64,000 nucleotides of DNA. Source: an uncultured Faecalibacterium sp. (GTDB taxonomy: Bacteria; Bacillota; Clostridia; Oscillospirales; Ruminococcaceae). The position numbers and the translations under genes were made by a program. Below, piece after piece: positions 25,815 through 33,242 of this stretch. The stretch lies in the NCBI GenBank assembly GCA_934511465.1, contig CAKSWG010000002.1, positions 1-64,000 on the forward strand, in the 5' to 3' direction. Every line of letters begins with the position of its first letter. Position 1 is the stretch's first letter. The notes below the pieces were generated by a model, which had not been told where the DNA came from, searched no databases, and saw only the letters and a program-made list of their open reading frames with translations.

Positions 25815-26822
25815 ATGACCAAGCAACGTATCCTTTTCATCACCACCGGCGGAACCATTGCCAGTGTGCGCACCCAGCAGGGGCTAAAGCCCGTGCTTAC
25901 CAGCGAGGAGCTGCTTGCCCATCTGCCGGAGCTGAAGGAGCTGTGCTGCCCGGAAACGCTGGCGCTGTGCAGCATCGACAGCACCGACCTTGGGCAGGAG
26001 CACTGGCTGATGATGGCACGCGCCATTCAGGAAAACTACGCTTTATACGATGGCTTTATCATCTGCCACGGCACGGATACGCTGGCGTACTCTGCGGCGG
26101 CGCTCTCCTACCTGATTCAGAACGCGGACAAGCCCATCATCCTCACCGGCGCGCAGCAGCCCATCTCCAACGAGATCACCGATGCCAAGAAAAACCTGCG
26201 GGACAGCGTGGTCTGCGCCATCGACCCGGGCAGCCGGGGCGTGATGGTGGTGTTCGGCGGGCATGTCATTGCGGGCACCCGGGCCAAGAAGAACAAGACC
26301 ATCAGCTACGACGCCTTTGCCTCGGTCAACTTCCCGGAGCTGGCGCTGGTGCAGGGTGATCGGCTGGTGCGGTACATTCCCTCGCCGTGGCCCACCGGCC
26401 CGGTGGAGTTCAGCCGTGTGCTGGACCCGAAGGTGTTCCTGCTCAAGCTGACCCCGGGCATGTCCCCGGCGCTCATCCCGGAGATCTTCCGCCTGTACGA
26501 CTGCGTCATCGTGGAAAGCTTTGGCGTGGGCGGCATTCCGCAGCAGCTGATGGACGCCTTTGCCGAAGGTCTGGGCGACTACGAGACCACCCACAAGGTG
26601 CTGATCATGACCACGCAGGTCACCTACGAGGGCAGCGATGTGGGCGTGTACGAGGTAGGCAAGCGGGTGCGCAACCGCTTCCGCTTCCTGGAAGCCCACG
26701 ATATGACCATCGAGGCCGTAGTGACCAAAAGTATGTGGCTGCTGGCGCAGAACTGCGAAAGCTTTGACCAGCTGCAGCAGCGGTTCTACCGTCAGGTGAA
26801 CTTTGACACCTTCTACCATTAA
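25815..26822 (+). CDS. L-asparaginase (type I)
   Basis: This 335-residue enzyme hydrolyses asparagine to aspartate and ammonia. The catalytic motifs are FITTGGTIAS (residues 8-17, nucleophilic Thr) and IICHGTDTLAYSAAAL (second Thr/Asp). There is no signal peptide, so it is cytoplasmic like AnsA rather than periplasmic AnsB. The C-terminal domain has the family segment VIVESFGVGGIP. The start MTKQRILFITTGG has GGAGG eight bases upstream; an in-frame extension from 25680 crosses the promoter. Confidence 0.92.
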   Translation: MTKQRILFITTGGTIASVRTQQGLKPVLTSEELLAHLPELKELCCPETLALCSIDSTDLGQEHWLMMARAIQENYALYDGFIICHGTDTLAYSAAALSYLIQNADKPIILTGAQQPISNEITDAKKNLRDSVVCAIDPGSRGVMVVFGGHVIAGTRAKKNKTISYDAFASVNFPELALVQGDRLVRYIPSPWPTGPVEFSRVLDPKVFLLKLTPGMSPALIPEIFRLYDCVIVESFGVGGIPQQLMDAFAEGLGDYETTHKVLIMTTQVTYEGSDVGVYEVGKRVRNRFRFLEAHDMTIEAVVTKSMWLLAQNCESFDQLQQRFYRQVNFDTFYH

Positions 26823-26833
26823 ATCAGCTATGC

Positions 26834-26863
26834 AAAAAGGACACGGCATGCCGTGTCCTTTTT
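26834..26863. terminator. Bidirectional terminator
   Basis: The perfect palindrome AAAAAGGACACGGCA/TGCCGTGTCCTTTTT serves the asparaginase and the convergent azlD gene. Confidence 0.9.
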
Positions 26864-26867
26864 CTTT

Positions 26868-27197
26868 TCAGAACACCAGCTGCACCAGCAGCACATAGCA
26901 CAGCGTACCGCCCGCGACGCTGAGCAGGGTCTCGTGCTTCCACTTGTGCAGACCCACCGTCACCAGCAGGGCAACGGCCTCCGGAATGCCGCGGCTGCCC
27001 GCAAAGGGAGTGACGCTTTTCAGGCAGTAGACGATCAGCATTCCAAAAATGGCTGCAGGCAGCACCCGGCCCAGATACCGCACCACCTCCGGCGGCTGCT
27101 GATCCTTGGAAGAGAACACCACAAAGGGCAGAAAGCGGGTGAGCATGGTGGCGGCTGTGCACACCGCAATGGTCAGGCCCATCTGAACGGCGGTCAT
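26868..27197 (-). CDS. azlD: Branched-chain amino acid exporter small subunit AzlD
   Basis: This 109-residue protein with about four membrane helices is the small partner of AzlC. Together they export branched-chain amino acids or analogues. Family features are MLTRFLPFVVFS near residue 20 and LGRVLPAAIFGMLIVY. Its ATG overlaps the azlC stop as ATGA, giving translational coupling, and a terminator follows its stop by five bases. Confidence 0.92.
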   Translation of the reverse strand: MTAVQMGLTIAVCTAATMLTRFLPFVVFSSKDQQPPEVVRYLGRVLPAAIFGMLIVYCLKSVTPFAGSRGIPEAVALLVTVGLHKWKHETLLSVAGGTLCYVLLVQLVF

Positions 27198-27955
27198 GCG
27201 CCCACCTCCCCGGTCTCTTCTGCGGGGCTCTCGGTTTTTTCAATGGGCCTGCGCAGGGCCAGCAGCAGGATCAGGATGCATCCCATGGAGGGCAGCAGAA
27301 AGCTGCCGGAGCAAAAAACAGCCAGACACGCCAATGGGGCGGCAAGGCCGATCAGGGCGCTGTAGTGCTGCCGGTCCTTTTCCCACTGGTTGAGGAAGAT
27401 CACCGTGAACATGGCGGTCATCACAAAGTCCACACCCTCGGTGCTGAAGGGCAGCACCGAACCCACCACCGCGCCAAGACCGGCGCTGAACACCCAGTAG
27501 CACTGATCCAGCAGGGTGATGAAGAACATGAACCAGCCTCTGTCCACCCCTTCCGGCGGCTCGGCCGAGCAGGTGATGGAAAAGGTCTCGTCGCTCATGG
27601 CAAAGATCATATAAAAGCTGCGCAGGCCGTAGCCCTTGTAGCGCTCCAGCATGGCAAGGCCGTAGAACAGATGCCGCGCCTGGATCATCAGCGCCATCAA
27701 AAAGGCCGAAAGGGGCGAGAACGCGCTCAGCAGCAGGCTTGCCAGCACAAATTCCAGCGAACCGCCGTAGACCACCGTGCCCATGAGCATGGGCATCCAC
27801 ACCGGCAGGCCCAGCGACTGCACATAAATGCCGTAGCCCATCCCCAGCACAAAATAGCCCGCCAGCACCGGGATGGTCTGCGGTGCGGCGGCGCGCAGTG
27901 CCCGCCATACGGTGCTCTGCCGCCTTGTCAGTTGTTGTCCGGTTGCATATTCCAT
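27194..27955 (-). CDS. azlC: Branched-chain amino acid exporter large subunit AzlC
   Basis: This 253-residue membrane protein is the large subunit of the AzlCD exporter. The N-terminal signature AAPQTIPVLAGYFVLGMGYGIY and the following GGSLEFVLASLL and ARHLFYGLAML are typical. The start at 27955 (MEYATGQQLTRRQ) gives a normal-sized protein with GAGGGA upstream; the frame stays open to 28183 but runs into unrelated AT-rich DNA. No regulator of the Lrp type is adjacent. Confidence 0.92.
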   Translation of the reverse strand: MEYATGQQLTRRQSTVWRALRAAAPQTIPVLAGYFVLGMGYGIYVQSLGLPVWMPMLMGTVVYGGSLEFVLASLLLSAFSPLSAFLMALMIQARHLFYGLAMLERYKGYGLRSFYMIFAMSDETFSITCSAEPPEGVDRGWFMFFITLLDQCYWVFSAGLGAVVGSVLPFSTEGVDFVMTAMFTVIFLNQWEKDRQHYSALIGLAAPLACLAVFCSGSFLLPSMGCILILLLALRRPIEKTESPAEETGEVGA

Positions 27956-28168
27956 TGGTCTTCCCTCAAAAAAAAAATAGCACAGGGGCCTTTGACCGCA
28001 GCCGCCGCGCTGCCGCCAAAACCCACTTTTTCGATATGTAGATGTCTGTATTATTATAGCAGGTTCCACGGCTTTTGCAAGAGTAGCGGCCCCGCTGCCA
28101 TGGAAACCAACTTTTGCAGCTTGACCCAGAGCAAAAAAGCGCCATGCCAACTTCTCCCCGGGGGGACT

Positions 28169-28355
28169 GACCCTCTCAGTCATCTCGCTCTGCTCGATGC
28201 CAGATTCCCCCTTTTGTCACCTGCGGTGACATTTTCCCCCGGCCGGGGGAAATCGGTCCTCTCAGAGGGAGCTTTATCTGTGCGGACCGGAAGATGGCAA
28301 AAAGCTCCCCCTTTGGGGGAGCTGGCAAAACCGTTAGGTTTTGACTGAGAGGGTT
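28169..28355. repeat. Dispersed inverted-repeat element, copy D
   Basis: The terminal inverted repeats are ACCCTCTCAGTCA and TGACTGAGAGGGT (13 bases, perfect). The internal palindromes GTCACCTGCGGTGAC and TTTCCCCCGGCCGGGGGAAA are present. It lies upstream of azlC. The rest of 27956-28506 shows no gene. Confidence 0.85.
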
Positions 28356-28506
28356 CCGCTAATCGCGGCTGTCCGTCTGCGCCCTCATGCGGAAAATTGA
28401 TTTTCGTACCCTGCTGTTTTTGGCAGAACGACAGATTTTTTCTTTAAATTTTATGCAATTTTCAACGGATACAAAGTGACCGGCAGTCACAACTTTATTA
28501 TTTTAA

Positions 28507-28671
28507 TGCGGTAAAGGTTCTTTGCGGGATTCTGTGCCCGAAATCCCCCCAAAATGCCGTTTGCGCTTTAGTCATACTCATTTGACAGATGCCGCTTTTT
28601 CCGGCATCCTGACCTCCTACGTGCTGTGGAAGAAGGGCAAGATCCAGGTAGTGGATAAAGAGCAGAAGTAA
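28507..28671 (+). pseudogene. Possible C-terminal remnant of a membrane protein
   Basis: An open frame without a start codon ends at a TAA at 28669-28671, directly before a strong terminator. Its last 25 codons read like a real membrane-protein tail: AFSGILTSYVLWKKGKIQVV and then DKEQK. The codons before that look random. This could be the decayed end of a deleted gene whose terminator survives at 28681. I cannot name the parent family. Confidence 0.3.
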
Positions 28672-28680
28672 CGATACGCA

Positions 28681-28717
28681 AAAAAACCTCCCGGTCGCAG
28701 TGACCGGGAGGTTTTTT
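28681..28717. terminator. Bidirectional terminator
   Basis: The stem AAAAACCTCCCGGTC/GACCGGGAGGTTTTT has a GCAGT loop. It ends three bases before the MarR stop codon region and would also stop plus-strand transcription. Confidence 0.9.
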
Positions 28718-28719
28718 GC

Positions 28720-29175
28720 TTATTCTGCGTTCTTTTTGGGCAGATCCAGTTCCGGCATCAGCTCGTCGCTCACGATGGTGAGCATCTCTTCCAGCTTTGC
28801 GCAGTCCTCGGGGGAGAAACGCTCGCGGGCGCGCTCCACTACGGTGTGCAGGTAGGAATAGCTGATGTTGTAGTAATCGATATACTTCTGGGTGGGACGC
28901 AGGTTATATTCGCGCCGGTCGGTGGTGGACTGGATCTTTTCCACATAGCCTTTTTTCACCAGACTGCCGATCTTATACGCCGCATTGGGGGTGGAGATCT
29001 GCATCATGCGGGAAAACTCCGCAATGGTGGGCTCGCCCATGGCCATGATGCCCTCCATACAGAAGGATTCCACCGTGGTCAGGGTGGCTTCCCGAGTGGC
29101 AAAGCGCTGAAAAACGTTCTGGTAAAAGTGCAGCTTGAATTTGGTATATACGTCCTGAAATGCCTGTTCCAGCAT
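28720..29175 (-). CDS. MarR-family transcription regulator
   Basis: This 151-residue protein is built around a winged helix-turn-helix. Segments typical of the family are LTTVESFCMEGIM, TIAEFSRMMQISTPNAAYKIGSLVKKGYV (recognition helix) and the wing STTDRREYNLRPT with the conserved DRRE. Long N- and C-terminal helices would form the dimer. GGAGG precedes the ATG. It is upstream-adjacent to the NhaC antiporter gene on the same strand, but in the order NhaC then MarR, 92 bases apart. The ligand is unknown. Confidence 0.9.
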   Translation of the reverse strand: MLEQAFQDVYTKFKLHFYQNVFQRFATREATLTTVESFCMEGIMAMGEPTIAEFSRMMQISTPNAAYKIGSLVKKGYVEKIQSTTDRREYNLRPTQKYIDYYNISYSYLHTVVERARERFSPEDCAKLEEMLTIVSDELMPELDLPKKNAE

Positions 29176-29267
29176 GGGTCGTGCGCCTCCGATGGTTCAT
29201 TTTCTTTCAGTATACCACATTTTGCACGCAGCGCAAAGGGAAATCACGGAGAAGCCGAACAGCCTTT

Positions 29268-30932
29268 TCAGGCCTGCTTCGTCTTTTTGGTGCGCAGGCG
29301 GATCACGTTCAGCACCACCAGCTCCACCGCAATGGCAACAGCCAGCAGGATCAGCGAGGTGAGCAGGCTGCCGTTGGCACCCAGAAAAGCCTGTGCAATG
29401 CCCGTAATGACATAGCACACTGCCGCGCAGGAAGCCGCCGTAATGGCGTAGGGCAGCTGGGTGGACACATGGTTCACATGGCTGCAGTGGGCACCGGCGG
29501 AGGCCATGATGGTGGTATCCGAGATGGGGGAGCAGTGGTCGCCGCAGACGGCACCGGACAGGCAGGCCGCAATGGAAATGACCAGCATCTCACCATCCGG
29601 GAAGGCATGGCACACGATGGGGATGAGGATGGAGAAGGTGCCCCAGGAGGTGCCGGTGGCAAAGGCAAGGAACACCGCCACAAGGAAGATGATGACCGGC
29701 AGCATGTACTGCAGGGCAGCGGCGGAGCCGTTCAGCAGGTTTGCAACATAGTACTTTGCACCCAGCAGGCCGGTCATGCCGGACAGGGTCCATGCGAGGG
29801 AGAGGATCAGCATGGGGCTGACCATGGCCTTGAAGCCCTCGGGGATGCAGGCGGCAAAGTCCTGAAAGGTCATCACGCTGCGCACGCGGTAGAACACAAA
29901 GGTGAACAGCAGGGCGATGCTGCTGCCCAGCACAAGGCCGGCAGAGGCGTTGCAGTCCGCAAAGGCGGTAACGAAGTCCACGCCCTCAAAGAAGCCGCCG
30001 GTGTAGATCATGCCAAAGATGCAGGCCGCGATCAGCACCAGCACCGGGGCGATCAGGTCCGCCACATGGCCGCGGGTGTCGGTGCCGTCGTCCACATCGT
30101 TGCCGTAGGGACGGTCCTCGGTGGTGAACAGGTCGCCGTTTTTCGCGTTGTCCTCGTTGAGCTTCATGGAGCCGAAGTCCGTGCCGGTGAAGATGAGGAA
30201 CAGGCACATCACAATGGTGAGCAGGGCATAGTAGTTATAGGGAATGGTGCGCAGGAACATGGTAAAGCCGTTGATGCCGGAGCCTTCGGGCACGCTGGAA
30301 GTGACCGCAGCCGCCCAGCTGGACACGGGTGCAATGATGCACACCGGGGCCGCAGTGGCGTCGATCAGGTAGGCCAGCTTTGCGCGGGACAGCTTCTGCC
30401 GGTCGGTGACCGGGCGCATGACGGAGCCCACGGTCAGGCAGTTGAAGTAGTCGTCCACAAAGATCATCACACCCAGCAGCAGGGTGGCAAACTGCGCACC
30501 GGCCCGGGAGTGGATGTGGGTGGAGGCCCAGCGGCCAAAGGCGGCAGAGCCGCCGGCCTTGTTCATCAGGGCCACCAGAATGCCCAGCATCACCAGAAAG
30601 ATCAGGATGCCCACGTTGCTGCTGTCCGACAGCTTGGCGACCATGCCGCCGTCTTCGTTGAAGAACAGGGTGTTGATGGCCAGCTCCAGATTGCCGTTGG
30701 CGTACAGCAGTGCACCGGACGCGATGCCCACCAGCAGGGAGGTGTACACCTCCTTGGTGTTCAGCGCCAGCACAATGGCGATCACCGGCGGCAGCAGCGA
30801 AAAGATGGTGCTGTACACCGCACAGGTATAGGTGGACGGGTCCGCGATCTTGCCGGGCGTTGCCGCTGTGCACCACAGCAGCAGGGCAAACACCAGCAGA
30901 GCTGCGAACCATGAAAGGTTCTTGTTTTTCAT
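29268..30932 (-). CDS. NhaC-family Na+/H+ antiporter
   Basis: This 554-residue membrane protein begins with a signal-like helix (MKNKNLSWFAALLVFALLLW) and has about twelve membrane segments. Recognisable NhaC-family blocks are LPPVIAIVLALNTKEVYTSLLVGI, FVDDYFNCLTVGSVMRPVTD, SWGTFSILIPI and GDHCSPISDTTIMASAGAHC. It probably exchanges cytoplasmic sodium, or an organic cation or acid, for protons. GAGGAA supports the start at 30932; the upstream open frame to 31169 overlaps a small gene on the other strand. Confidence 0.9.
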   Translation of the reverse strand: MKNKNLSWFAALLVFALLLWCTAATPGKIADPSTYTCAVYSTIFSLLPPVIAIVLALNTKEVYTSLLVGIASGALLYANGNLELAINTLFFNEDGGMVAKLSDSSNVGILIFLVMLGILVALMNKAGGSAAFGRWASTHIHSRAGAQFATLLLGVMIFVDDYFNCLTVGSVMRPVTDRQKLSRAKLAYLIDATAAPVCIIAPVSSWAAAVTSSVPEGSGINGFTMFLRTIPYNYYALLTIVMCLFLIFTGTDFGSMKLNEDNAKNGDLFTTEDRPYGNDVDDGTDTRGHVADLIAPVLVLIAACIFGMIYTGGFFEGVDFVTAFADCNASAGLVLGSSIALLFTFVFYRVRSVMTFQDFAACIPEGFKAMVSPMLILSLAWTLSGMTGLLGAKYYVANLLNGSAAALQYMLPVIIFLVAVFLAFATGTSWGTFSILIPIVCHAFPDGEMLVISIAACLSGAVCGDHCSPISDTTIMASAGAHCSHVNHVSTQLPYAITAASCAAVCYVITGIAQAFLGANGSLLTSLILLAVAIAVELVVLNVIRLRTKKTKQA

Positions 30933-31004
30933 AACGGATTCCTCTTTTTTCAAATTTCCGGGGATGCATACCCCTCTTTGCGCAGGAAAAACTATCCCCA
31001 TCGA

Positions 31005-31184
31005 ATGCAAAGGGAGGTGTGCGCCGCGCCGGATTATAAAGCGATGTATTTTGAGCTGTTCCGGGCCAGCGTGCAGGCCGCACAGCTTTTGCAGGCTGCG
31101 CAGCAGCAGGCCGAAAAGCAGCTGCTGGAAGCAGACCTGCCGCCGATCCGATTGGAGCAAACAGAGCAAACGGATGAAGAATAG
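31005..31184 (+). CDS. Small conserved-looking protein (DYKxMYFxLF type)
   Basis: This short gene encodes about 59 residues, and its core DYKAMYFELFRASVQAAQLL is followed by an amphipathic Ala/Gln-rich helix and an acidic tail. The pattern YKxMYFxLFNA...A..LL..AQ recurs, to my recollection, as a small protein in many gut Firmicutes, with no known function. The start is uncertain: ATG 31005 or GTG 31017, because the best ribosome site, AGGGAGG (31011-31017), overlaps both. It lies divergent from the NhaC gene. Confidence 0.55.
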   Translation: MQREVCAAPDYKAMYFELFRASVQAAQLLQAAQQQAEKQLLEADLPPIRLEQTEQTDEE

Positions 31185-31218
31185 TTTTCTTCGGTCAGCG
31201 TCCTCGCCCGTTTGCCTT

Positions 31219-31608
31219 TTAGCCCTTCTTCGCCTCTGCTTTGGCGGCGAACTTTGCGTCGTTCACTACAAAGCGCTCGTGGGTGCCGCCACCCACAGGG
31301 CCTTTTTCGTCGTGCAGGGCCACCTTGAAGGTGAGCTTGCGGCCCTCTACCGCCACCAGCTCGCTCTCGCAGGTCACGGTCATGCCCACGGGGGTGGGGG
31401 CGGTGTGCTCCAGCTCAAGCTTGGTGCCCACCGAGCCATTGCCTTCACCCAGCGCGTCGGCCACGCTCATCCAGCAGGTCTTTTCAGCCAGCGCCACCAG
31501 TGCCGGGGTGGCGAACACCTCCAGCGTGCCGCTGCCCATGGTCTTTGCGGTATTGGCTGCGGTGACGAGCACGCTCTGTTCCCCGCGGATACCGGTTTCC
31601 AATGTCAT
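31219..31608 (-). CDS. FlK-like hotdog thioesterase
   Basis: This 129-residue protein resembles the fluoroacetyl-CoA thioesterase FlK group of hotdog-fold hydrolases. Typical parts are MTLETGIRGEQSVLVTAANTA, SGTLEVFATPALVALAEKTC (catalytic Thr/Glu region), LEHTAPTPVGMTVTCESEL and DEKGPVGGGTHERFVV (His of the active site). The physiological substrate is some small acyl-CoA. AGAGGAAAG precedes the ATG at 31608; the frame extends to 31740 without support. No other lipid or CoA gene is next to it. Confidence 0.85.
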   Translation of the reverse strand: MTLETGIRGEQSVLVTAANTAKTMGSGTLEVFATPALVALAEKTCWMSVADALGEGNGSVGTKLELEHTAPTPVGMTVTCESELVAVEGRKLTFKVALHDEKGPVGGGTHERFVVNDAKFAAKAEAKKG

Positions 31609-31769
31609 ATACTTTCCTCTCCTTTTGTGCGCCATATGGCGCATTTTATTTTTGAACACCTTTATAGGATACCACATTTTGCACCAGAACGCACCCCGTT
31701 TTGCGCTTTTTTGTGAATTTCTCTTTTTCTTTTTGCGCAAACGGGCTGTTATGCAGCGGAAAGGGCGGC

Positions 31770-31900
31770 ATTCCGGCGCGGGGGAAGTCTTTCCTCAAAG
31801 GGAGATGCCTTGGCAAAAAGATGTAGTTTGCGGGGACTGCCAAAGGCTCTCCCTTTGGGAGAGCTGGCAAGCCCAACAGGGATTGACTGAGAGGGCGAGG
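31770..31900. repeat. Dispersed inverted-repeat element, copy E (left-truncated)
   Basis: Only the right two thirds remain: CCGGCGCGGGGGAAG, CTCTCCCTTTGGGAGAG and the right end TGACTGAGAGGGCGAGG. The left terminal repeat is missing. It has the same orientation as copy A. It lies about 130 bases before the zinc-sensor promoter. Confidence 0.8.
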
Positions 31901-32027
31901 ATGCTGACCGTGGGGGTGCAAAGCCTCCAATCTGCACCCTTTTTGCGATTCAAAAACGCAAATTTTCTGCGTTTTAAGGCAGATTTCATCAATTCAGCGC
32001 AGATGTCCAAAATCTTTGAAAAAAGCC

Positions 32028-32056
32028 TTGACAAGGGGCATTCCGCGTGCTACTAT
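32028..32056 (+). promoter_or_regulatory. Promoter of the metal-efflux locus
   Basis: TTGACA and TACTAT are separated by exactly 17 bases. The operator at 32063-32078 covers the expected start of transcription. Confidence 0.8.
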
Positions 32057-32062
32057 GAACAC

Positions 32063-32078
32063 ATGAACAGACGTTCAT
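32063..32078 (+). promoter_or_regulatory. ArsR/SmtB-type operator
   Basis: The palindrome ATGAAC-AGAC-GTTCAT matches the core of operators bound by zinc-sensing ArsR/SmtB regulators (ATGAACA...TGTTCAT). A further ATGAAC half site lies eight bases upstream at 32055. Bound repressor would block the promoter directly. Confidence 0.75.
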
Positions 32079-32107
32079 ATGAATTCACTGCGAAAGGAGC
32101 TGTCAAC

Positions 32108-32443
32108 ATGCCTGAGACAAAAGATCCCGCGCCTGCCCTGCAGCCGGAAGGCCCGGATATGCCGGACGACGAGGTGCTGTACGAGCTGGCCGACCTGTTC
32201 CGGGTGTTCGGCGACTCCACCCGCATCAAGATCCTGTATGCACTGCACGACAACGAGCTGTGCGTGCAGGACATTGCAAATGCGGTGGCGCTGAGCCAGT
32301 CGGCGGTGAGCCATCAGCTGCGGGTGCTCAAGGATTCCAAGCTCGTGCGGTTCCGGCGCGAGGGCAAAACCGTTTACTACGCACTGGACGATGACCATGT
32401 GCGCAGCATCCTCTCCATGGGGATGGATCATATCGAAGAGTGA
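32108..32443 (+). CDS. ArsR/SmtB-family metal sensor, zinc type
   Basis: This 111-residue winged-helix repressor should leave DNA when metal binds. The recognition region is VQDIANAVALSQSAVSHQLRVLKDSKLV. The C-terminal helix carries the complete alpha-5 site of SmtB/CzrA: Asp and His in LDDDHV, then His and Glu in MDHIEE with the right spacing (H+11 and +14). The alpha-3 Cys box is ELCVQD with only one Cys, arguing against a CadC/ArsR thiolate site. Zinc is thus the likely effector. It leads an apparent operon with an HMA protein and a P1B ATPase. AAAGGAG lies before the ATG. Confidence 0.92.
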   Translation: MPETKDPAPALQPEGPDMPDDEVLYELADLFRVFGDSTRIKILYALHDNELCVQDIANAVALSQSAVSHQLRVLKDSKLVRFRREGKTVYYALDDDHVRSILSMGMDHIEE

Positions 32444-32467
32444 TTCCAAGAAAGGCTGGTATTGACG

Positions 32468-32689
32468 ATGAAGAAGAGCTACAAGATCGAAGTGGACTGC
32501 GCAAACTGCGCACAGAAGATGGAGGACGCTGCCAACAAGGTCGCAGGCGTGGCAAGTGCCACCGTCAGCTTCATGACCCAGAAGATGAAGGTGGAGTTTG
32601 CCGAGGGCGCAGACCCCCACGACACCATGGTGAACGTTCTGGCCGCCTGCAAGAAGGTGGAGGACGACTGCGAGATCTTTGACATCTGA
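32468..32689 (+). CDS. Heavy-metal-associated (HMA) domain protein
   Basis: This 73-residue single-domain protein has the ferredoxin-like HMA fold. The metal-binding CxxC is in KIEVDCANCAQKMEDAANKV at residues 10-14, followed by VASATVSFMTQKMKVEF. The Asp before the first Cys is typical of zinc/cadmium HMA domains. The downstream ATPase lacks its own N-terminal HMA domain, so this protein may act as the separate metal donor. It starts 24 bases after the sensor gene. Confidence 0.9.
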   Translation: MKKSYKIEVDCANCAQKMEDAANKVAGVASATVSFMTQKMKVEFAEGADPHDTMVNVLAACKKVEDDCEIFDI

Positions 32690-32720
32690 TGCGCGGCAGG
32701 TTGCTGCACACGATCAACAG

Positions 32721-32903
32721 CCTCGCCCTCTCCGTCACCTGCGGTGACACCTCTCCCAAAGGGAGAGGCCTTGGCAAAGAGATGAAGTTTGCGTGGACTG
32801 CCAAGGGCTCCCACTTTGAGGAAAGACTTCCCCCGGCCGGGGGAAGATGTCACTGCAGGTGACAAAAAGGGGAATCTGGCGCGTAAGCGCCTGAGAGGGC
32901 GAG
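32721..32903. repeat. Dispersed inverted-repeat element, copy F (plus orientation)
   Basis: The terminal inverted repeats are CCTCGCCCTCTC and GAGAGGGCGAG. The internal palindromes GTCACCTGCGGTGAC, CTCTCCCAAAGGGAGAG and TTCCCCCGGCCGGGGGAA are complete. It is nearly identical over long stretches to copy B at 7782. It splits the metal-efflux locus between the HMA and ATPase genes. Confidence 0.87.
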
Positions 32904-32916
32904 CCCGCTAAAGAAA

Positions 32917-32981
32917 AAAGCATCTGCAGCAAGAATTCGTAGATTTTCTGAGAGCTCAAACGAATGTGCAGATGCTTTTTA
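32917..32981 (+). terminator. Long-loop hairpin with T tract after the HMA gene
   Basis: The arms AAAAGCATCTGCA and TGCAGATGCTTTT are followed by TTTAC. The loop of about 38 bases is long for a terminator but contains a second small pairing. It may separate the sensor/HMA transcript from the ATPase. Confidence 0.6.
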
Positions 32982-33242
32982 CTTTGTGTGCGATTGTGTT
33001 GTGCAATAACTTTTTCTGTTGAAAAAACAGACCGTTTTCAACAGTTTCCACCCGGTTTTCAACATCTTTTGCGGAAAACTTGCAAAAGAAACGTGAAAAA
33101 GTGCTTTTCCGGCAGAAAAACTGCGTGGAAAACCCGGGTAAAACCGTGGAATATCCATTTTTATGGGGAAAAATTGTTGAAAAGTCCCCGTCTGCCGCAG
33201 CGCAATGCGGCCCATGATCCCCCAAAAAAGGAGAGCTTTACT
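32982..33242 (+). other. AT-rich leader of the P1B ATPase with repeated TTTTCAAC motifs
   Basis: No convincing gene is seen here. The motif GTTTTCAACA or its complement TGTTGAAAA occurs at about 33017, 33035, 33056 and 33175, and GTGGAAAAC/GTTTCCAC variants lie between. The ATPase ATG follows AAAGGAG at its end. The repeats might bind a regulator; no -35/-10 pair stands out. Confidence 0.4.

Noticed and set aside
29160..30914. 584-codon plus-strand frame opposite the NhaC gene
   Set aside because: It is antisense to a well-supported antiporter and is rich in Gln/His/Gly without motifs.
268..32903. CRISPR array
   Set aside because: The six repeats are 6-10 kb apart (two are about 1 kb apart), palindromic and not separated by short spacers; no cas genes are seen.
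32982..33242. DnaA-box cluster or origin of replication
   Set aside because: The motif is TTTTCAACA rather than TTATCCACA, and no dnaA, dnaN or rpmH gene is nearby.
32964..33242. N-terminal extension of the metal ATPase
   Set aside because: The open frame upstream encodes no HMA domain and overlaps a hairpin; AAAGGAG directly before 33243 sets the start.
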